A stretch of DNA of 64,000 bases from Streptomyces sp. Tu6071 (GCF_000213055.1 NZ_CM001165.1:4176945-4240944); one strand, 5' to 3'. Counted from the first letter of the stretch, positions 7,868-16,197 are shown. Notes: a model not told the origin generated them from the letters alone. Made by a program: numbers and translations.

Positions 7868-8494
7868 TCACCCCGGGTACGGCTCCGTCTCCCGTCCTGC
7901 CCGCAGGGTCCGTGCCCACCAGCCCAGCCGGTCCAGGAGGTCCTTCGCGAGCGGTCCCGCCGCGGGGTCGAGGGGGAGGCCGTCCTCCCAGGCGGTGAGG
8001 TAGCGCGCGAAGGCGAGCCGGTCGCGGAGCGGGACCGCGTGGAGTTCGGTCAGGACGTTCTCCAGGTGGAGGGCCGCGTGGGCGCCGCCCGCCGCACCGC
8101 CGTAGCTCACGAAGGCGACGGGCTTCGCCGCCCACTGCGTGAAGTGCCAGTCGATCGCGGCCTTGAGGGACGCCGGGAAGCTGTGGTTGTACTCGGGCGT
8201 GACGAAGGCGAAGGCGTCCGCCTCGGCCAGCGCGCGCGTCAGCGGGGCCATCCCGGCCGGGCGCGGGTAGGCGTCGCCCGCGTACTTGGGCGAGGAGGCG
8301 GGGAGCGTGAGGGGCAGCTCGATGTCCGCGAGGTCCACGACCCGTACGTCGAACACCCCGTGCGTACGGGCCTGTTCGGCGAACCACGAGGCCACCACGG
8401 GACCGAAACGGCCCTCGCGGACGCTCGCGACGAGGACGGTGAGGACCGGGAGGACGGGAGGGCGGGCGGAGGCGTGGTCCGGTGTCTGTGTCAT
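7868..8494 (-). CDS. NADPH-dependent FMN reductase family protein
   Basis: 208 residues with the flavodoxin-like FMN_red fold: N-terminal strand 'LTVLVASVREGRFG' with the FMN-phosphate loop (S24-R30), the 'TPEYNHSFPASLKAAIDW' motif (99-116) that defines the family, and the 'SYGGAAGG' loop (130-137). These proteins bind FMN and reduce quinones, azo dyes, chromate or free flavin with NAD(P)H. Start ATG 8494; a small palindrome (8503-8516) sits just upstream. Divergent from an XRE-family regulator that may control it. Confidence 0.88.
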   Translation of the reverse strand: MTQTPDHASARPPVLPVLTVLVASVREGRFGPVVASWFAEQARTHGVFDVRVVDLADIELPLTLPASSPKYAGDAYPRPAGMAPLTRALAEADAFAFVTPEYNHSFPASLKAAIDWHFTQWAAKPVAFVSYGGAAGGAHAALHLENVLTELHAVPLRDRLAFARYLTAWEDGLPLDPAAGPLAKDLLDRLGWWARTLRAGRETEPYPG

Positions 8495-8502
8495 GGCAGC
8501 CA

Positions 8503-8516
8503 GGATCGTCCGATCC
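8503..8516. promoter_or_regulatory. Palindrome upstream of the FMN reductase gene
   Basis: GGATCG-TC-CGATCC, a perfect inverted repeat 9 nt before the reductase start, in the gap shared with the divergent XRE regulator. Candidate operator; the binding protein is a guess. Confidence 0.4.
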
Positions 8517-8631
8517 GGTGCGCGGGGGGAGACCGGGCCGGGGCCAGCCACAGCAGGGCCATCGGGGCTGGTCCCCGCAGGGCCACCCAAGGCCCTGCCC
8601 CCGCCCGGCCGCCGTTGCCTACAGTGGCCGT

Positions 8632-9468
8632 ATGGGCACGCCACTGGGTGACTTCGTCCGGGCCAAGCGCGACAGCATCCGTCCCGAGTCCCTCGGTCTC
8701 GCGGCGCAGCCGCGCGGGCGCGCGCCGGGGCTGCGCCGCATCGACCTGGCGGGACGCGCGGGCATCAGCGTCGAGTACCTGACCCGCATCGAGCAGGGCA
8801 GGGACCGCAATCCGTCCCCTGCCGTCGTCAACGCCCTGGCGGACGGGCTGAGTCTGGACCCCGGCGAGCGCGCGCACCTGCGGCGCCTCGCGAAGCTCAC
8901 CACCGCGCACTGTCCGGGCGGCGCGCGTCCGGCCCCGCCCTCGCGCGAGGTCCGGCCCACGGTCCTCGCCACGCTCCGGCTCCTCGCCCCCGCACCGGCG
9001 TACGTCACCAACCGGCTCGGCGACGTCCTCGCCCACACGCCCGGCCTCGCCGCGCTCCTCGGCCCGAGCGGACTCCTCGACGCGCCCGCACCGAATGTGA
9101 CCCGGTACGTCTTCACCGACCCGCGCGCCCGCACCGTCTTCCCCGACTGGGAACAGCTCGCCGACGAACTCGCCTTCGACGCCGGCCTCGGCCCCTCCGC
9201 GAGCGCGTCGGCCTGGTTCACCAGCGCCCTGGCGGCGGAGGCGGGCCCCGAGTTCACCCGCCGCGCCCGCCGCCACCTGCCCCCGCCCCGCGACCCGCTC
9301 CACCTCGTCCACCCGGACGAGGGCCCGCTGCGCTGGCACCGCGAACGCCTCGAACTCCCGTCCCCGGACGAACAGTTCCTCCTCGTGCTCCTGCCGGCGG
9401 ACGAGGCGACGGAACGCGCGGCCGGGCGGCTGGGACGAGGCCGCCCGCCCCTGCGCGCGCTGGGCTGA
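8632..9468 (+). CDS. XRE-family regulator with MmyB-like C-terminal domain
   Basis: 278 residues. The N-terminal helix-turn-helix covers residues 30-85 (LAGRAGISVEYLTRIEQGRD); the rest has the MmyB-like ligand-binding layout (PAYVTNRLGDVLAHTPG ... FPDWE). In streptomycetes such regulators usually control one divergent redox enzyme, which fits the reductase at 7868-8494. ATG 8632 is preceded by TACAGT (8620-8625) with 6 nt between, so the mRNA is probably leaderless. The last codons are copied in a tandem repeat that runs downstream. Confidence 0.87.
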   Translation: MGTPLGDFVRAKRDSIRPESLGLAAQPRGRAPGLRRIDLAGRAGISVEYLTRIEQGRDRNPSPAVVNALADGLSLDPGERAHLRRLAKLTTAHCPGGARPAPPSREVRPTVLATLRLLAPAPAYVTNRLGDVLAHTPGLAALLGPSGLLDAPAPNVTRYVFTDPRARTVFPDWEQLADELAFDAGLGPSASASAWFTSALAAEAGPEFTRRARRHLPPPRDPLHLVHPDEGPLRWHRERLELPSPDEQFLLVLLPADEATERAAGRLGRGRPPLRALG

Positions 9469-9590
9469 GCGGTTCCGCCTCTGCGCGCTGGGCTGAGCGG
9501 GCCCGCCCCTGCGCACCGGGCTGAGCGGTCCCGCCTCTGCGCGCGCCGGGCTGAGCCCGCCCGCCTCGTCGCGCGCCGGGCCGAGCCCGT
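9450..9590. repeat. Four to five ~30-bp repeats starting at the 3' end of the XRE gene
   Basis: Each unit is a variant of CTGCGCGCGCTGGGCTGAGC followed by a C/G-rich tail. The first unit is the gene's own end, including its TGA stop; later units repeat the stop codon context downstream. Confidence 0.65.
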
Positions 9591-9679
9591 ACGTACCCGC
9601 CCGCCCCCCCCGAGCCCGCACGCTCCCTCGCGAGGCGGAGCCCCCACGTCCCCGTCCCGGACGACACCCCTCCCCGCGT

Positions 9680-9706
9680 GTCACAGCCGCGCCCCCCGTC
9701 TCGTCC
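9680..9706 (+). promoter_or_regulatory. ECF41-type sigma factor promoter (TGTCACA-N16-CGTC)
   Basis: TGTCACA at 9680-9686 and CGTC at 9703-9706 are separated by exactly 16 nt. As I recall, this is the consensus for ECF41 sigma factors. The ECF41 factor itself is the second gene downstream, so the operon probably activates its own promoter. Confidence 0.7.
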
Positions 9707-9750
9707 CTGTGGCGTACCCCGGGCGAACGACCCGGAGGGGAGAGGACGCC

Positions 9751-10128
9751 GTGGACGCCGTGCTGTGGACCGCTGCCGCGCTGCTCGCGCTGGTGGCACT
9801 GACGGGCGGGATCAGCAAGACCTTCGTGGCCCGCGAGCACCTCGCCGCCGTGCGGGGCGGCGGCTGGACCGCCCATGCGGGCGACGGGTTCGTCCGTACC
9901 CTCGGGCTGCTCGAACTCGCCGCCGCGCTCGGCCTGTTGCTACCCGTGTTGCTGGGGATCGCGCCCGTACTCGTGCCCGTGACGGCCGCGTGCTGGGTCG
10001 CGCTCATGCTGGGTGCGATGCTCACGCACGGCAGGCGGGGTGAATTCGCCCTCGTGGCACTGAACTTCGCCTACCTCGCGCTCGCCGCGCTGCTCGCCTG
10101 GGGCCGCTTCGGCCCGTACCGCTTCTGA
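9751..10128 (+). CDS. DoxX-like small membrane protein
   Basis: 125 residues with four predicted membrane helices (about 3-20, 45-65, 68-90, 98-118) and the DoxX pattern 'GGISKTFVAREHL...GLLELAAALGL'. DoxX relatives form membrane complexes in redox balance, often near ECF41 sigma factors, where they take the place of the more common carboxymuconolactone decarboxylase partner. GTG 9751 is chosen over ATG 9709 because GGAGGGGAGAGG stands just before it. It precedes the sigma factor gene by 15 bp and shares its ECF41-type promoter. Confidence 0.8.
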   Translation: MDAVLWTAAALLALVALTGGISKTFVAREHLAAVRGGGWTAHAGDGFVRTLGLLELAAALGLLLPVLLGIAPVLVPVTAACWVALMLGAMLTHGRRGEFALVALNFAYLALAALLAWGRFGPYRF

Positions 10129-10143
10129 TCACCGGGGGATGAA

Positions 10144-11058
10144 ATGACCAATCGCACAGCCGAGTTCGAGCGCTGGCGCCCGCTGCTCCTCTCCGTCGCG
10201 TACCGGATTCTCGGCGGGGTCGCCGAGGCCGAGGACGCCGTGCAGGAGACGTGGCTGCGGTACGAGGCCGTCGAGACGGAACCGCGCGCGCCGCGCGCGT
10301 ACCTCGCCGCCGTCGTCACGCGCGTCGCCATCGACGTGCTGCGCTCGGCGCGGGTCCGCCGCGAGACGTACGTGGGCCCCTGGCTCCCCGAACCGCTCCT
10401 CGCCGACCCCTACGAGGACCCCGAGCGCACCGCCGAACTCGCCGACTCCGTCTCGATGGCCGCCCTGCTCCTCCTGGAGCGCCTGAGCCCGCTCGAACGC
10501 GCCGTGTTCGTGCTCCGCGAGGTCTTCGACTTCGGCTACGCGGAGGTCGCGGGCGCGGTCGGCCGCTCGGAGGACGCGTGCCGCCAATTGGCGGCACGGG
10601 CCCGGCGGCACATGCGCGAGGGGCGGCCCCGCTTCGCGGCGGACCGGGCGGAGCGCGAGGAACTGGCCGCCCGCTTCTTCGACGCGCTGCGCGAGGGCGA
10701 GATGGACGGCCTGCGCACGCTCCTCGCCGCCGACGTGACGGTGGTGGGCGACGGGGGCGGCAAGACGCCGCAACTGGCCCGTACGGTCGCGGGCCCCGAC
10801 AAGGTCGCCCGCCTCCTCGCCGCCGTCTTCCCGCGCATGGCCCGCGCGGGCATCACGTACGAGCCGTGCCCGGTCAACGGGCAGCCGGGCGCGGTCTTCC
10901 GGGATCGCACGGGCAAGATCCTCCAGACGCTCGTCCTGGACATCGCGGAGGGCAGCGTCCAGACGATCCGCCTCGTCCTCAACCCGGACAAGCTCCGGCA
11001 CCTGGGGCCGGTGGCGGACGCGTGGGAGGTGTCGGCGGAGGTGAAGCGGGCGCGGTGA
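10144..11058 (+). CDS. ECF41-family (SigJ-like) RNA polymerase sigma factor
   Basis: 304 residues: sigma region 2 (about 10-75), sigma region 4 (110-160), and a C-terminal SnoaL-like extension of ~130 residues that defines the ECF41 group. The group's signature motifs are all present: WLPEP (80-84), DGGGK (203-207) and NPDKL (280-284). In this group the extension, not a separate anti-sigma factor, controls activity. It is co-transcribed with the DoxX-like gene 15 bp upstream, from the promoter at 9680-9706, so positive autoregulation is expected. The inducing signal is unknown. Confidence 0.93.
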   Translation: MTNRTAEFERWRPLLLSVAYRILGGVAEAEDAVQETWLRYEAVETEPRAPRAYLAAVVTRVAIDVLRSARVRRETYVGPWLPEPLLADPYEDPERTAELADSVSMAALLLLERLSPLERAVFVLREVFDFGYAEVAGAVGRSEDACRQLAARARRHMREGRPRFAADRAEREELAARFFDALREGEMDGLRTLLAADVTVVGDGGGKTPQLARTVAGPDKVARLLAAVFPRMARAGITYEPCPVNGQPGAVFRDRTGKILQTLVLDIAEGSVQTIRLVLNPDKLRHLGPVADAWEVSAEVKRAR

Positions 11059-11185
11059 CGGGGGCGGGTCACCCCGGGGACGGGGACGGAAACGGGAACG
11101 GCGCCGCGCCGCCCTCGGCCGCTTTCTCCGCGCCCCGTACGGAATTCGCTCGCCGCGCCCGCGCGCCCGCGCCTACCCTCCTCGC

Positions 11186-11680
11186 GTGATGACCGCGGAC
11201 GACGTACTCGCCCTGCTCGCCCTCCTGCGCCGCGCCGGTGCCGACGTGTGGGTCGAAGGAGGGTGGGGGATCGACGCGCTGCTCGGGGAGCAGACCCGCG
11301 AGCACCAGGACGTGGACCTCGCCTACCGCCGCGAGGACGAGGCGGCGGTCGTGGCCGCGCTCGCGGCGGACGGCTTCGCCGAGACGGAGGACCAGCGGCC
11401 CGTACGGCACGTCATGACCGCCCCCGACGGCCGCGCGGCCGACCTGCACCCGCTCGCCTTCGCGGCGGACGGCTCGGCGTGGCAGGAGTCCTTCGAGCCC
11501 GGCCGCCCCTTCCCGTACCCGGCGGACTGCTTCGTGGAGGGCACGATCGCGGAGGCGGCGGTGCCGTGCCTCTCGGCGGCGCAGCAGGTCTTCTTCCACA
11601 CCGGCTACGAACCGAGGCCCCACGACGTGGCGGACATGGAGCGGCTGCGCCGCGCCTTCGGGGTGCGGACCCCGTACTGA
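11186..11680 (+). CDS. Lincosamide/aminoglycoside nucleotidyltransferase-like protein
   Basis: 164 residues with the minimal nucleotidyltransferase core: 'WVEGGWGIDALLGEQTREHQ' followed by DVDL (metal-binding D-x-D, about 41-43). This GGWxxD...DxDL pattern is shared with LinA-type lincosamide adenylyltransferases and many uncharacterised relatives. Resistance is possible but not shown. GTG 11186 is followed directly by ATG; TACCCT (11174-11179) ends 6 nt before the GTG, supporting a leaderless start. The stop is followed within 10 bp by a perfect 26-bp palindrome. Confidence 0.78.
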   Translation: MMTADDVLALLALLRRAGADVWVEGGWGIDALLGEQTREHQDVDLAYRREDEAAVVAALAADGFAETEDQRPVRHVMTAPDGRAADLHPLAFAADGSAWQESFEPGRPFPYPADCFVEGTIAEAAVPCLSAAQQVFFHTGYEPRPHDVADMERLRRAFGVRTPY

Positions 11681-11690
11681 ACGAGCCCCG

Positions 11691-11716
11691 GCGAGGTGAG
11701 TGCGCACTCACCTCGC
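11691..11716. terminator. Perfect 26-bp palindrome between convergent genes (GTGAGTG family, copy 2)
   Basis: Arms GCGAGGTGAGTG / CACTCACCTCGC around CG; every base pairs. It lies 10 bp after the nucleotidyltransferase stop and 26 bp from the stop of the opposing VOC gene, the position expected of a bidirectional terminator. A T-run is lacking, as is common in streptomycetes. Confidence 0.6.
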
Positions 11717-11742
11717 GGAGCCACCCCGCACCCCCCGCCCCG

Positions 11743-12516
11743 TTACCGCGACGGCGGCTTGATGAGGGCGAACTGCGCGCCCTCCGGGTCGGCGACGACC
11801 GTCATGCGGCCCGCCACCATGTCGAAGGGCGGCGCGAGCACCGTGCCGTCGCGGCGGATGAGCGCGTCCGCCGTGGAGTCGACGTCGTCGACGGCGAAGT
11901 ACGTCAGCCAGTGCGCCGGGGTGCCGGGCGGGTCGTTCCTGAGCTGCGTCGCGCCGCCCACCGTCTTGCCCGCGACCTTGATCTCCCAGTACGCCTCGAC
12001 GCCCTCCACCGGCTCGAAGTTCATGCCGAACGCCTCGCCGTAGAAGGCGGCGGCGGTGGGCACGTCGGCCGTGTGCAGCTCGTTCCAGATGAGAGCGCCC
12101 GCCTCGTTGACGAGCCGCGCCCCGGCGAACTCGCCCGCCTGCCAGACGCCGAAGACCGCGCCCTGCGGGTCGGCCGCGACGAGCATCCGGCCGAGGTCGC
12201 CGACGTCCATGACCGGCGCGACGAGCGAGCCGCCCGCGCCGACGATCGTGTCCTGCATCGCCGGGGCGTCGGTCGCCGCGAAGTACGTGGTCCAGACGTT
12301 CGGCATCTCCGGCTGGTCCGCGGGAGCCGCGCCGATACCGGCCACGGGCTTTCCGAGCAGCTCGCAGATCGCGTAGCCGCCGGAGTCGACGGGGCCCGGC
12401 CGCCCCTGCCAGCCGAGCAGGTCGCTGTAGAAGTCGATCGCGTTCTGCTGGTTCTTCGCCATCAGGTCGACCCAGCACGGCGTGCCGGTCGTGTACGGGC
12501 TGGTGATTTCAGGCAC
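11743..12516 (-). CDS. VOC-family protein with two glyoxalase-like domains
   Basis: 257 residues forming two tandem VOC modules (about 10-125 and 130-255), each with the pattern of a substrate-side strand followed by 'DPQGAVFGVWQ' or 'DPEGAQFALI'. It resembles the mycobacterial 27-kDa antigen Cfp30B group, whose role is unknown. The start is GTG 12516, with AAGGGG about 9 nt upstream. VOC domains support metal-dependent lyases, dioxygenases and resistance proteins, so a precise reaction cannot be given. Confidence 0.83.
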   Translation of the reverse strand: MPEITSPYTTGTPCWVDLMAKNQQNAIDFYSDLLGWQGRPGPVDSGGYAICELLGKPVAGIGAAPADQPEMPNVWTTYFAATDAPAMQDTIVGAGGSLVAPVMDVGDLGRMLVAADPQGAVFGVWQAGEFAGARLVNEAGALIWNELHTADVPTAAAFYGEAFGMNFEPVEGVEAYWEIKVAGKTVGGATQLRNDPPGTPAHWLTYFAVDDVDSTADALIRRDGTVLAPPFDMVAGRMTVVADPEGAQFALIKPPSR

Positions 12517-12778
12517 CTTGCGCCCCTTTCATGGGATTCGTCCCACACCCTGACGGCCCGGACGAGCCCGCAGCCACCTGACACGCCGCCACCCGGGCGC
12601 GCGTCAGTACGGTGCGGGGTCGGCCCGCGGGGTCGGCCCGCGGGGCCGGTATGCGGCGGGGCGGCCTTCTCGTACGGCGTGGGGCCTGCGTCCGTACGTA
12701 CGGTCCGGTGCCCGCGTCCGTGCCGTCCCGGCCCCGCTCCGTACCGTGCGGGGGCCCCGCCGACCGAGGAACCGCCCC

Positions 12779-13170
12779 GTGCCCCCGTACCTGCGTCCCG
12801 TCGCCGTCACCCCTCGACTGCGCCGACCCGCTCGCGCTCGCGGCCTTCTACGGGAGGCGACGGGGCTCGCCCCGCACCCCGGATCGGGCGCGGGGTGCGG
12901 GGCGCTCACCGGCCCGGACGGCTTCGTCCTCGGCTTCCAGGCCGTCGAGGACTACCGGCCGCGCCGGCCGGGCCAGGACGTCCCGCAGCACGTGCACCTC
13001 TGCTACGAGGTCGACGAGCACCTGGGCACGGCCGAGGCCGCCTCCTCGCCCTCGGCGCCGCCGTACCCGGCCACCAGCCGCACGACCCCGACCACGCCCG
13101 CGTCCTCACGGACCCGGCGGGCCACCCCTTCTGCATCGTGCGGAAGAAGCGGGAGAAGGGGAAGGGCTGA
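12779..13170 (+). pseudogene. Broken VOC (glyoxalase-like) gene with several frameshifts
   Basis: Pieces of one VOC protein appear in order but in different frames: a start at GTG 12779 (VPPYLRPVAVTP), then 'LDCADPLALAAFYG' in a second frame, then 'GPDGFVLGFQAVEDYRP' and 'VHLCYEVD' back in the first, then 'ALGAAVPGHQP' and 'DPAGHPFCIVRK' in a third frame ending at 13170. Joined, they match the Glyoxalase_6 layout from end to end. At least three indels are needed, so the gene is dead unless the assembly is wrong. GAGGAA lies just before the GTG. Confidence 0.75.
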
Positions 13171-13182
13171 GCCCCGCCGGGT

Positions 13183-13569
13183 TCACTCCACGCGGCGGGC
13201 GAGCACGCAGAACTCGTTGCCCTCGATGTCGGCGAGGGTCACCCAGGACACGTCGTCCCCCTGCCCCACGTCCACGTGCCGCGCCCCGAGCGCGAGCAGC
13301 CGCTCGACCTCGGCGGCCTGCTCACGATCGCTCGGATTGACGTCGATGTGCAGCCGGTTCTTGACCGCCTTGCCCTCGGGAACCCGCGCGAACGCGAGCG
13401 ACGGGGGCGCGTCCCCGGCCCGGGCCGCGCCCGTCCCCGGCGCCCCGATCGACACGAAGTCGCCGTCCTCGTCCTCGTACACCTCGTAGCCGAGCACCGC
13501 GCACCAGAACCGCGCGAGCGCGCGCGGATCGACGCAGTCGACGGCGAGTTCGGTGAAGCGGCTGGTCAT
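13183..13569 (-). CDS. VOC-family (Glyoxalase_6-like) protein
   Basis: 128 residues, one VOC module: 'LAVDCVDPRALARFW' at the N-terminus, 'RLHIDVNPSDREQAAEVERL' centrally and 'DIEGNEFCVL' at the end, the standard layout for this group. Start ATG 13569 is chosen because AAAGGAAC precedes it; another in-frame ATG lies 18 nt upstream. It is next to the broken VOC gene on the other strand, and the two may be paralogues. No reaction can be assigned. Confidence 0.83.
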   Translation of the reverse strand: MTSRFTELAVDCVDPRALARFWCAVLGYEVYEDEDGDFVSIGAPGTGAARAGDAPPSLAFARVPEGKAVKNRLHIDVNPSDREQAAEVERLLALGARHVDVGQGDDVSWVTLADIEGNEFCVLARRVE

Positions 13570-13970
13570 ACGTGTTCCTTTCGGCATGCCGGGGGTCAGT
13601 ACCCCCGGATCAACGGGTGGAGAACCGGCCGGGACGGAATGCCACGTGTCAGTACCGCGAGGCCACCTCCCGGGGAAGGCGCGCGAGACGCCGCAGCACG
13701 TCCGCCCGCACGGCCGGGAGGGTGCGGAGCCGCCTTTCATCGCGCCCGCCTCACAAGGCGCTCCGGTGGCGCGGGCGCCCCGTCTCGGGCGCGTGCGTCC
13801 GCCTGTCCCTCCGGCGCCCGGGGCCCGTGCGCTGCGGGGACTGCTGTCGTCGCCCGGCATCGCCCGGCATCGCCCGGCATCGCCCGGCATCGCCCGGCAT
13901 CGTCCGGCCGGCCGGTGGCTTTCGGGCGGGCCCGGGTGGCCGGGCGCGGCCGGATGAGGGCGGCCCGGGA
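13570..13970. other. 401-bp gap with a short tandem repeat
   Basis: No gene seen. The gap contains five exact copies of CGCCCGGCAT at 13851-13900 followed by a degenerate sixth, and otherwise unstructured GC-rich sequence. Confidence 0.55.
13851..13900. repeat. Five exact tandem copies of a 10-bp unit
   Basis: CGCCCGGCAT repeated five times without change, downstream of the racemase gene. Perfect conservation suggests recent expansion and possible length variation between strains. Confidence 0.9.
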
Positions 13971-14669
13971 TCAGCGTCCGTGTGCGAACGCCTCGGTGAC
14001 GGCGGCCGCGGCGTGGAGGCGGGTGGTGGGGAAGACGGGAACCGGACTGTGCTCCGCGCTGACGAGGAGCTCGATCTCGGTGCAGCCGAGAATGACGCCC
14101 TCCGCGCCGGCGGCCACGAGCCGGCCGATCACCTCGCCGTAGGCCGCGCGGGACTCCTCGCGGATGATGCCGAGGCAGAGCTCTTCGTAGATCACTCGGT
14201 GGACCAGGGCCCGGTCGTCCGCGCCGGGCACCAGCACCTCCAGGCCGTGCCCTGCCACGCGGTCGCGATAGAAGTCCTGCTCCATGGTGAACGCGGTACC
14301 CAGCAGCCCCACCCGGCGCAGCCCCGCGGTCCGCACCGCGGACGCTGTCGCGTCGGCGAGATGCAGCAGCGGAACATCCACCGCCGCCTCCACTTGACCG
14401 GCCACCTTGTGCATCGTGTTGGTGCAGATCAGCAGCAGGTCGGCACCAGCGGCCCGGAGCGACCGGGCGGCGTCGGCGAGCACCTGGCCGGCATCTTCCC
14501 AGAGCCCGGCGACCTGCAGCCGCTCGATCTCGGCGAAGTCGACGGAGTAGAGGACGCACTTGGCGGAGTGGAGGCCGCCCAGCCGCTCCCGGACCCCCTC
14601 GTTGAGCAGCCGGTAGTACTCGGCCGTCGACTCCCAGCTCATGCCGCCGATCAACCCGATGGTCTTCAT
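13971..14669 (-). CDS. Aspartate/glutamate racemase family protein
   Basis: 232 residues starting MKTIGLIGGMSWEST, the usual opening of the YgeA-type Asp/Glu racemases. Both catalytic cysteines are present: C82 in 'ICTNTMHK' and C196 in 'GCTEIELL'. Such enzymes interconvert L- and D-amino acids without a cofactor; YgeA has broad specificity. The start ATG 14669 follows GTGGAGCG; the longer frame to 14828 would add a non-homologous tail and reach the next gene's control region. Confidence 0.88.
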   Translation of the reverse strand: MKTIGLIGGMSWESTAEYYRLLNEGVRERLGGLHSAKCVLYSVDFAEIERLQVAGLWEDAGQVLADAARSLRAAGADLLLICTNTMHKVAGQVEAAVDVPLLHLADATASAVRTAGLRRVGLLGTAFTMEQDFYRDRVAGHGLEVLVPGADDRALVHRVIYEELCLGIIREESRAAYGEVIGRLVAAGAEGVILGCTEIELLVSAEHSPVPVFPTTRLHAAAAVTEAFAHGR

Positions 14670-14813
14670 CGCTCCACTCTGCCACGCGCCTCTCCGGTCG
14701 CGGAGCGAGGAACCGGCGGACGGCGAGACCACCCTCGCGACGGCTCCGGGCGCGGGGCGCGCTCCTGCCGGCCTGTGCCGTTCGCGGCCGCTAGCCGCCG
14801 CTAGCAGGGCGCT

Positions 14814-14831
14814 TGCAATAGTTAGCAAGGT
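14814..14831. promoter_or_regulatory. Inverted repeat with AT-rich centre upstream of the XRE gene
   Basis: CTTGC-AATAGTTA-GCAAG. The AT-rich centre contains AATAGT, a possible -10 box, so a bound repressor would block transcription. Likely autoregulatory site of the XRE protein; inference. Confidence 0.4.
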
Positions 14832-14848
14832 GGGGCAGCATCGACGGC

Positions 14849-15211
14849 ATGGTTTCGCTTGATGTGGGGGGACTGGGGGAGTTCCTGCGGGAGCAGCGGC
14901 GGGCGGCGCGGTTGTCGCTGCGGCAGCTCGCCGACGCGGCCGGGGTGTCGAATCCGTATCTCAGCCAGATCGAGCGCGGGCTGCGCAAGCCCAGCGCCGA
15001 GATCCTCCAGCAGCTCGCCAAGGCCCTGCGGATCTCCGCCGAGACGCTCTACGTGCAGGCGGGAATCCTCGACGAGCGGGAACGGGCCGAGGCCGAGACC
15101 CGGGCCGTCCTGCTCGCCGACCCCACGCTGACGGCACGCCAGAAGGAAGTACTGCTCCAGATCTACGACTCCTTCCGCAGGGAGAACGGCATTCCCGTGG
15201 AAGACGACTGA
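14849..15211 (+). CDS. XRE-family regulator upstream of the hbhA-like gene
   Basis: 120 residues with a strong helix-turn-helix at 10-65 (LRQLADAAGVSNPYLSQIERG) and a short C-terminal helical part. It is followed 56 bp later by the HbhA-like gene and then a DUF2516 gene. This order matches mycobacterial Rv0474-hbhA-Rv0476, so it is the Rv0474 counterpart and probably regulates the trio. An inverted repeat CTTGC...GCAAG (14814-14831) precedes the gene and may be its operator. Confidence 0.88.
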   Translation: MVSLDVGGLGEFLREQRRAARLSLRQLADAAGVSNPYLSQIERGLRKPSAEILQQLAKALRISAETLYVQAGILDERERAEAETRAVLLADPTLTARQKEVLLQIYDSFRRENGIPVEDD

Positions 15212-15267
15212 CCCGCACCCGTACTGCCAGGCACTCACCCTCACTCGTGTTCCGGGAGGACCACGCC

Positions 15268-16197
15268 ATGGCCATCACCGACGATCTGCGCAAGACCCTC
15301 ACCGACCCGACCCCCCTCTACTTCGCCGCCGGTACCGCCGAGCTGGCCGTCGAGCGGGCGCTGCGGCTGCCCGCGATCCTCGACCAGCTCCGCGCCGAGG
15401 CGCCCGCCCGCATCCAGGCGGTGCGCGAGAGCGACCCCAAGGAGATCCAGGACCGCGCCGTCGCCCGCGCCCGCGAGGCGCAGGCCGTCGCGCGCGCCGC
15501 CGTCACCGAGGTCGTCACCGCCTTCTCCTCGCGCGAGAGCCGCGACGCGGAGCTGAAGCGGCTCCAGGAGAGCGCGCAGGGCTTCGCGCTGCGCGGCTTC
15601 GGGCTCGCCGCCGAGTACGCGGTGCGCGCGCGGGAGACGTACGAGAAGGTCGCCGAGCGCGGCGAGGAGGCGGTACGCGGCTGGCGCGGCGAGGAGGCGG
15701 ACGGGTACGGGTACGAGGGCGGTACGGGGACCGGGACGCGGTCCGGGATGCGGTCCGGGGACGCCGACGAGGCCCCCGCGCCCGGCGCCCCGCGCGTCGC
15801 CGTCGACCCGGAGCCCGATGAGCCGGTCGAGCGCGTGGAGCCCGTCGAGCGGGTCGAGCCGGTGGTCGTGACGAAGCCGGTGGCGGACGAGCCCGTCGTC
15901 ACGACGAAGCCGGTGCCCGACATGCCCGTTGCCACGACGGAGCCCGCGCCCGAGGCCGTCGCCGAAGCCCCGGAGGCCGCGCCCGCCCCGGCCGGGGAGT
16001 CCCCCGCCCCGCGCAAGGCCGCGCCCCGCCGTGCCGCCCGGCCCGCCGCGAAGCCCGCCGCGCGGAAGCCCGCGGCCAGGAAGCCGTCCGCCACACCGCC
16101 CGCCAGGAAGAGCGCCGAGGAGACCCCGGCCACGACCCCCGCGGAGCGCGACGCGCAGCGCGACACGAAGGGGAGCGCGGGCGGCGCTCAGGAGTAG
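15268..16197 (+). CDS. HbhA-like heparin-binding/coiled-coil protein with Lys/Ala/Pro-rich tail
   Basis: 309 residues. Residues 1-140 form the conserved helical coiled-coil domain of the HbhA family (starts MAITDDLRKTLTDPTPLYF). Residues 190-309 are low complexity: acidic Val/Glu/Pro repeats (EPVERVEPV), then Ala/Lys/Pro repeats (KPAARKPAARKP) like the lysine-rich tail by which mycobacterial HbhA binds heparan sulfate. In a soil bacterium the tail may bind polyanions such as DNA or teichoic acids instead. ATG 15268 follows GGGAGGA. It lies between an XRE regulator and a DUF2516 membrane protein, as in mycobacteria. Confidence 0.82.
   Translation: MAITDDLRKTLTDPTPLYFAAGTAELAVERALRLPAILDQLRAEAPARIQAVRESDPKEIQDRAVARAREAQAVARAAVTEVVTAFSSRESRDAELKRLQESAQGFALRGFGLAAEYAVRARETYEKVAERGEEAVRGWRGEEADGYGYEGGTGTGTRSGMRSGDADEAPAPGAPRVAVDPEPDEPVERVEPVERVEPVVVTKPVADEPVVTTKPVPDMPVATTEPAPEAVAEAPEAAPAPAGESPAPRKAAPRRAARPAAKPAARKPAARKPSATPPARKSAEETPATTPAERDAQRDTKGSAGGAQE

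Noticed and set aside
6792-8387. A single 531-residue fusion of reductase-region sequence and nucleotidyltransferase
   Set aside because: The upstream part is a frame-shifted reading of the FMN reductase gene and the tandem repeats; homologous sequence starts near 7505 only.
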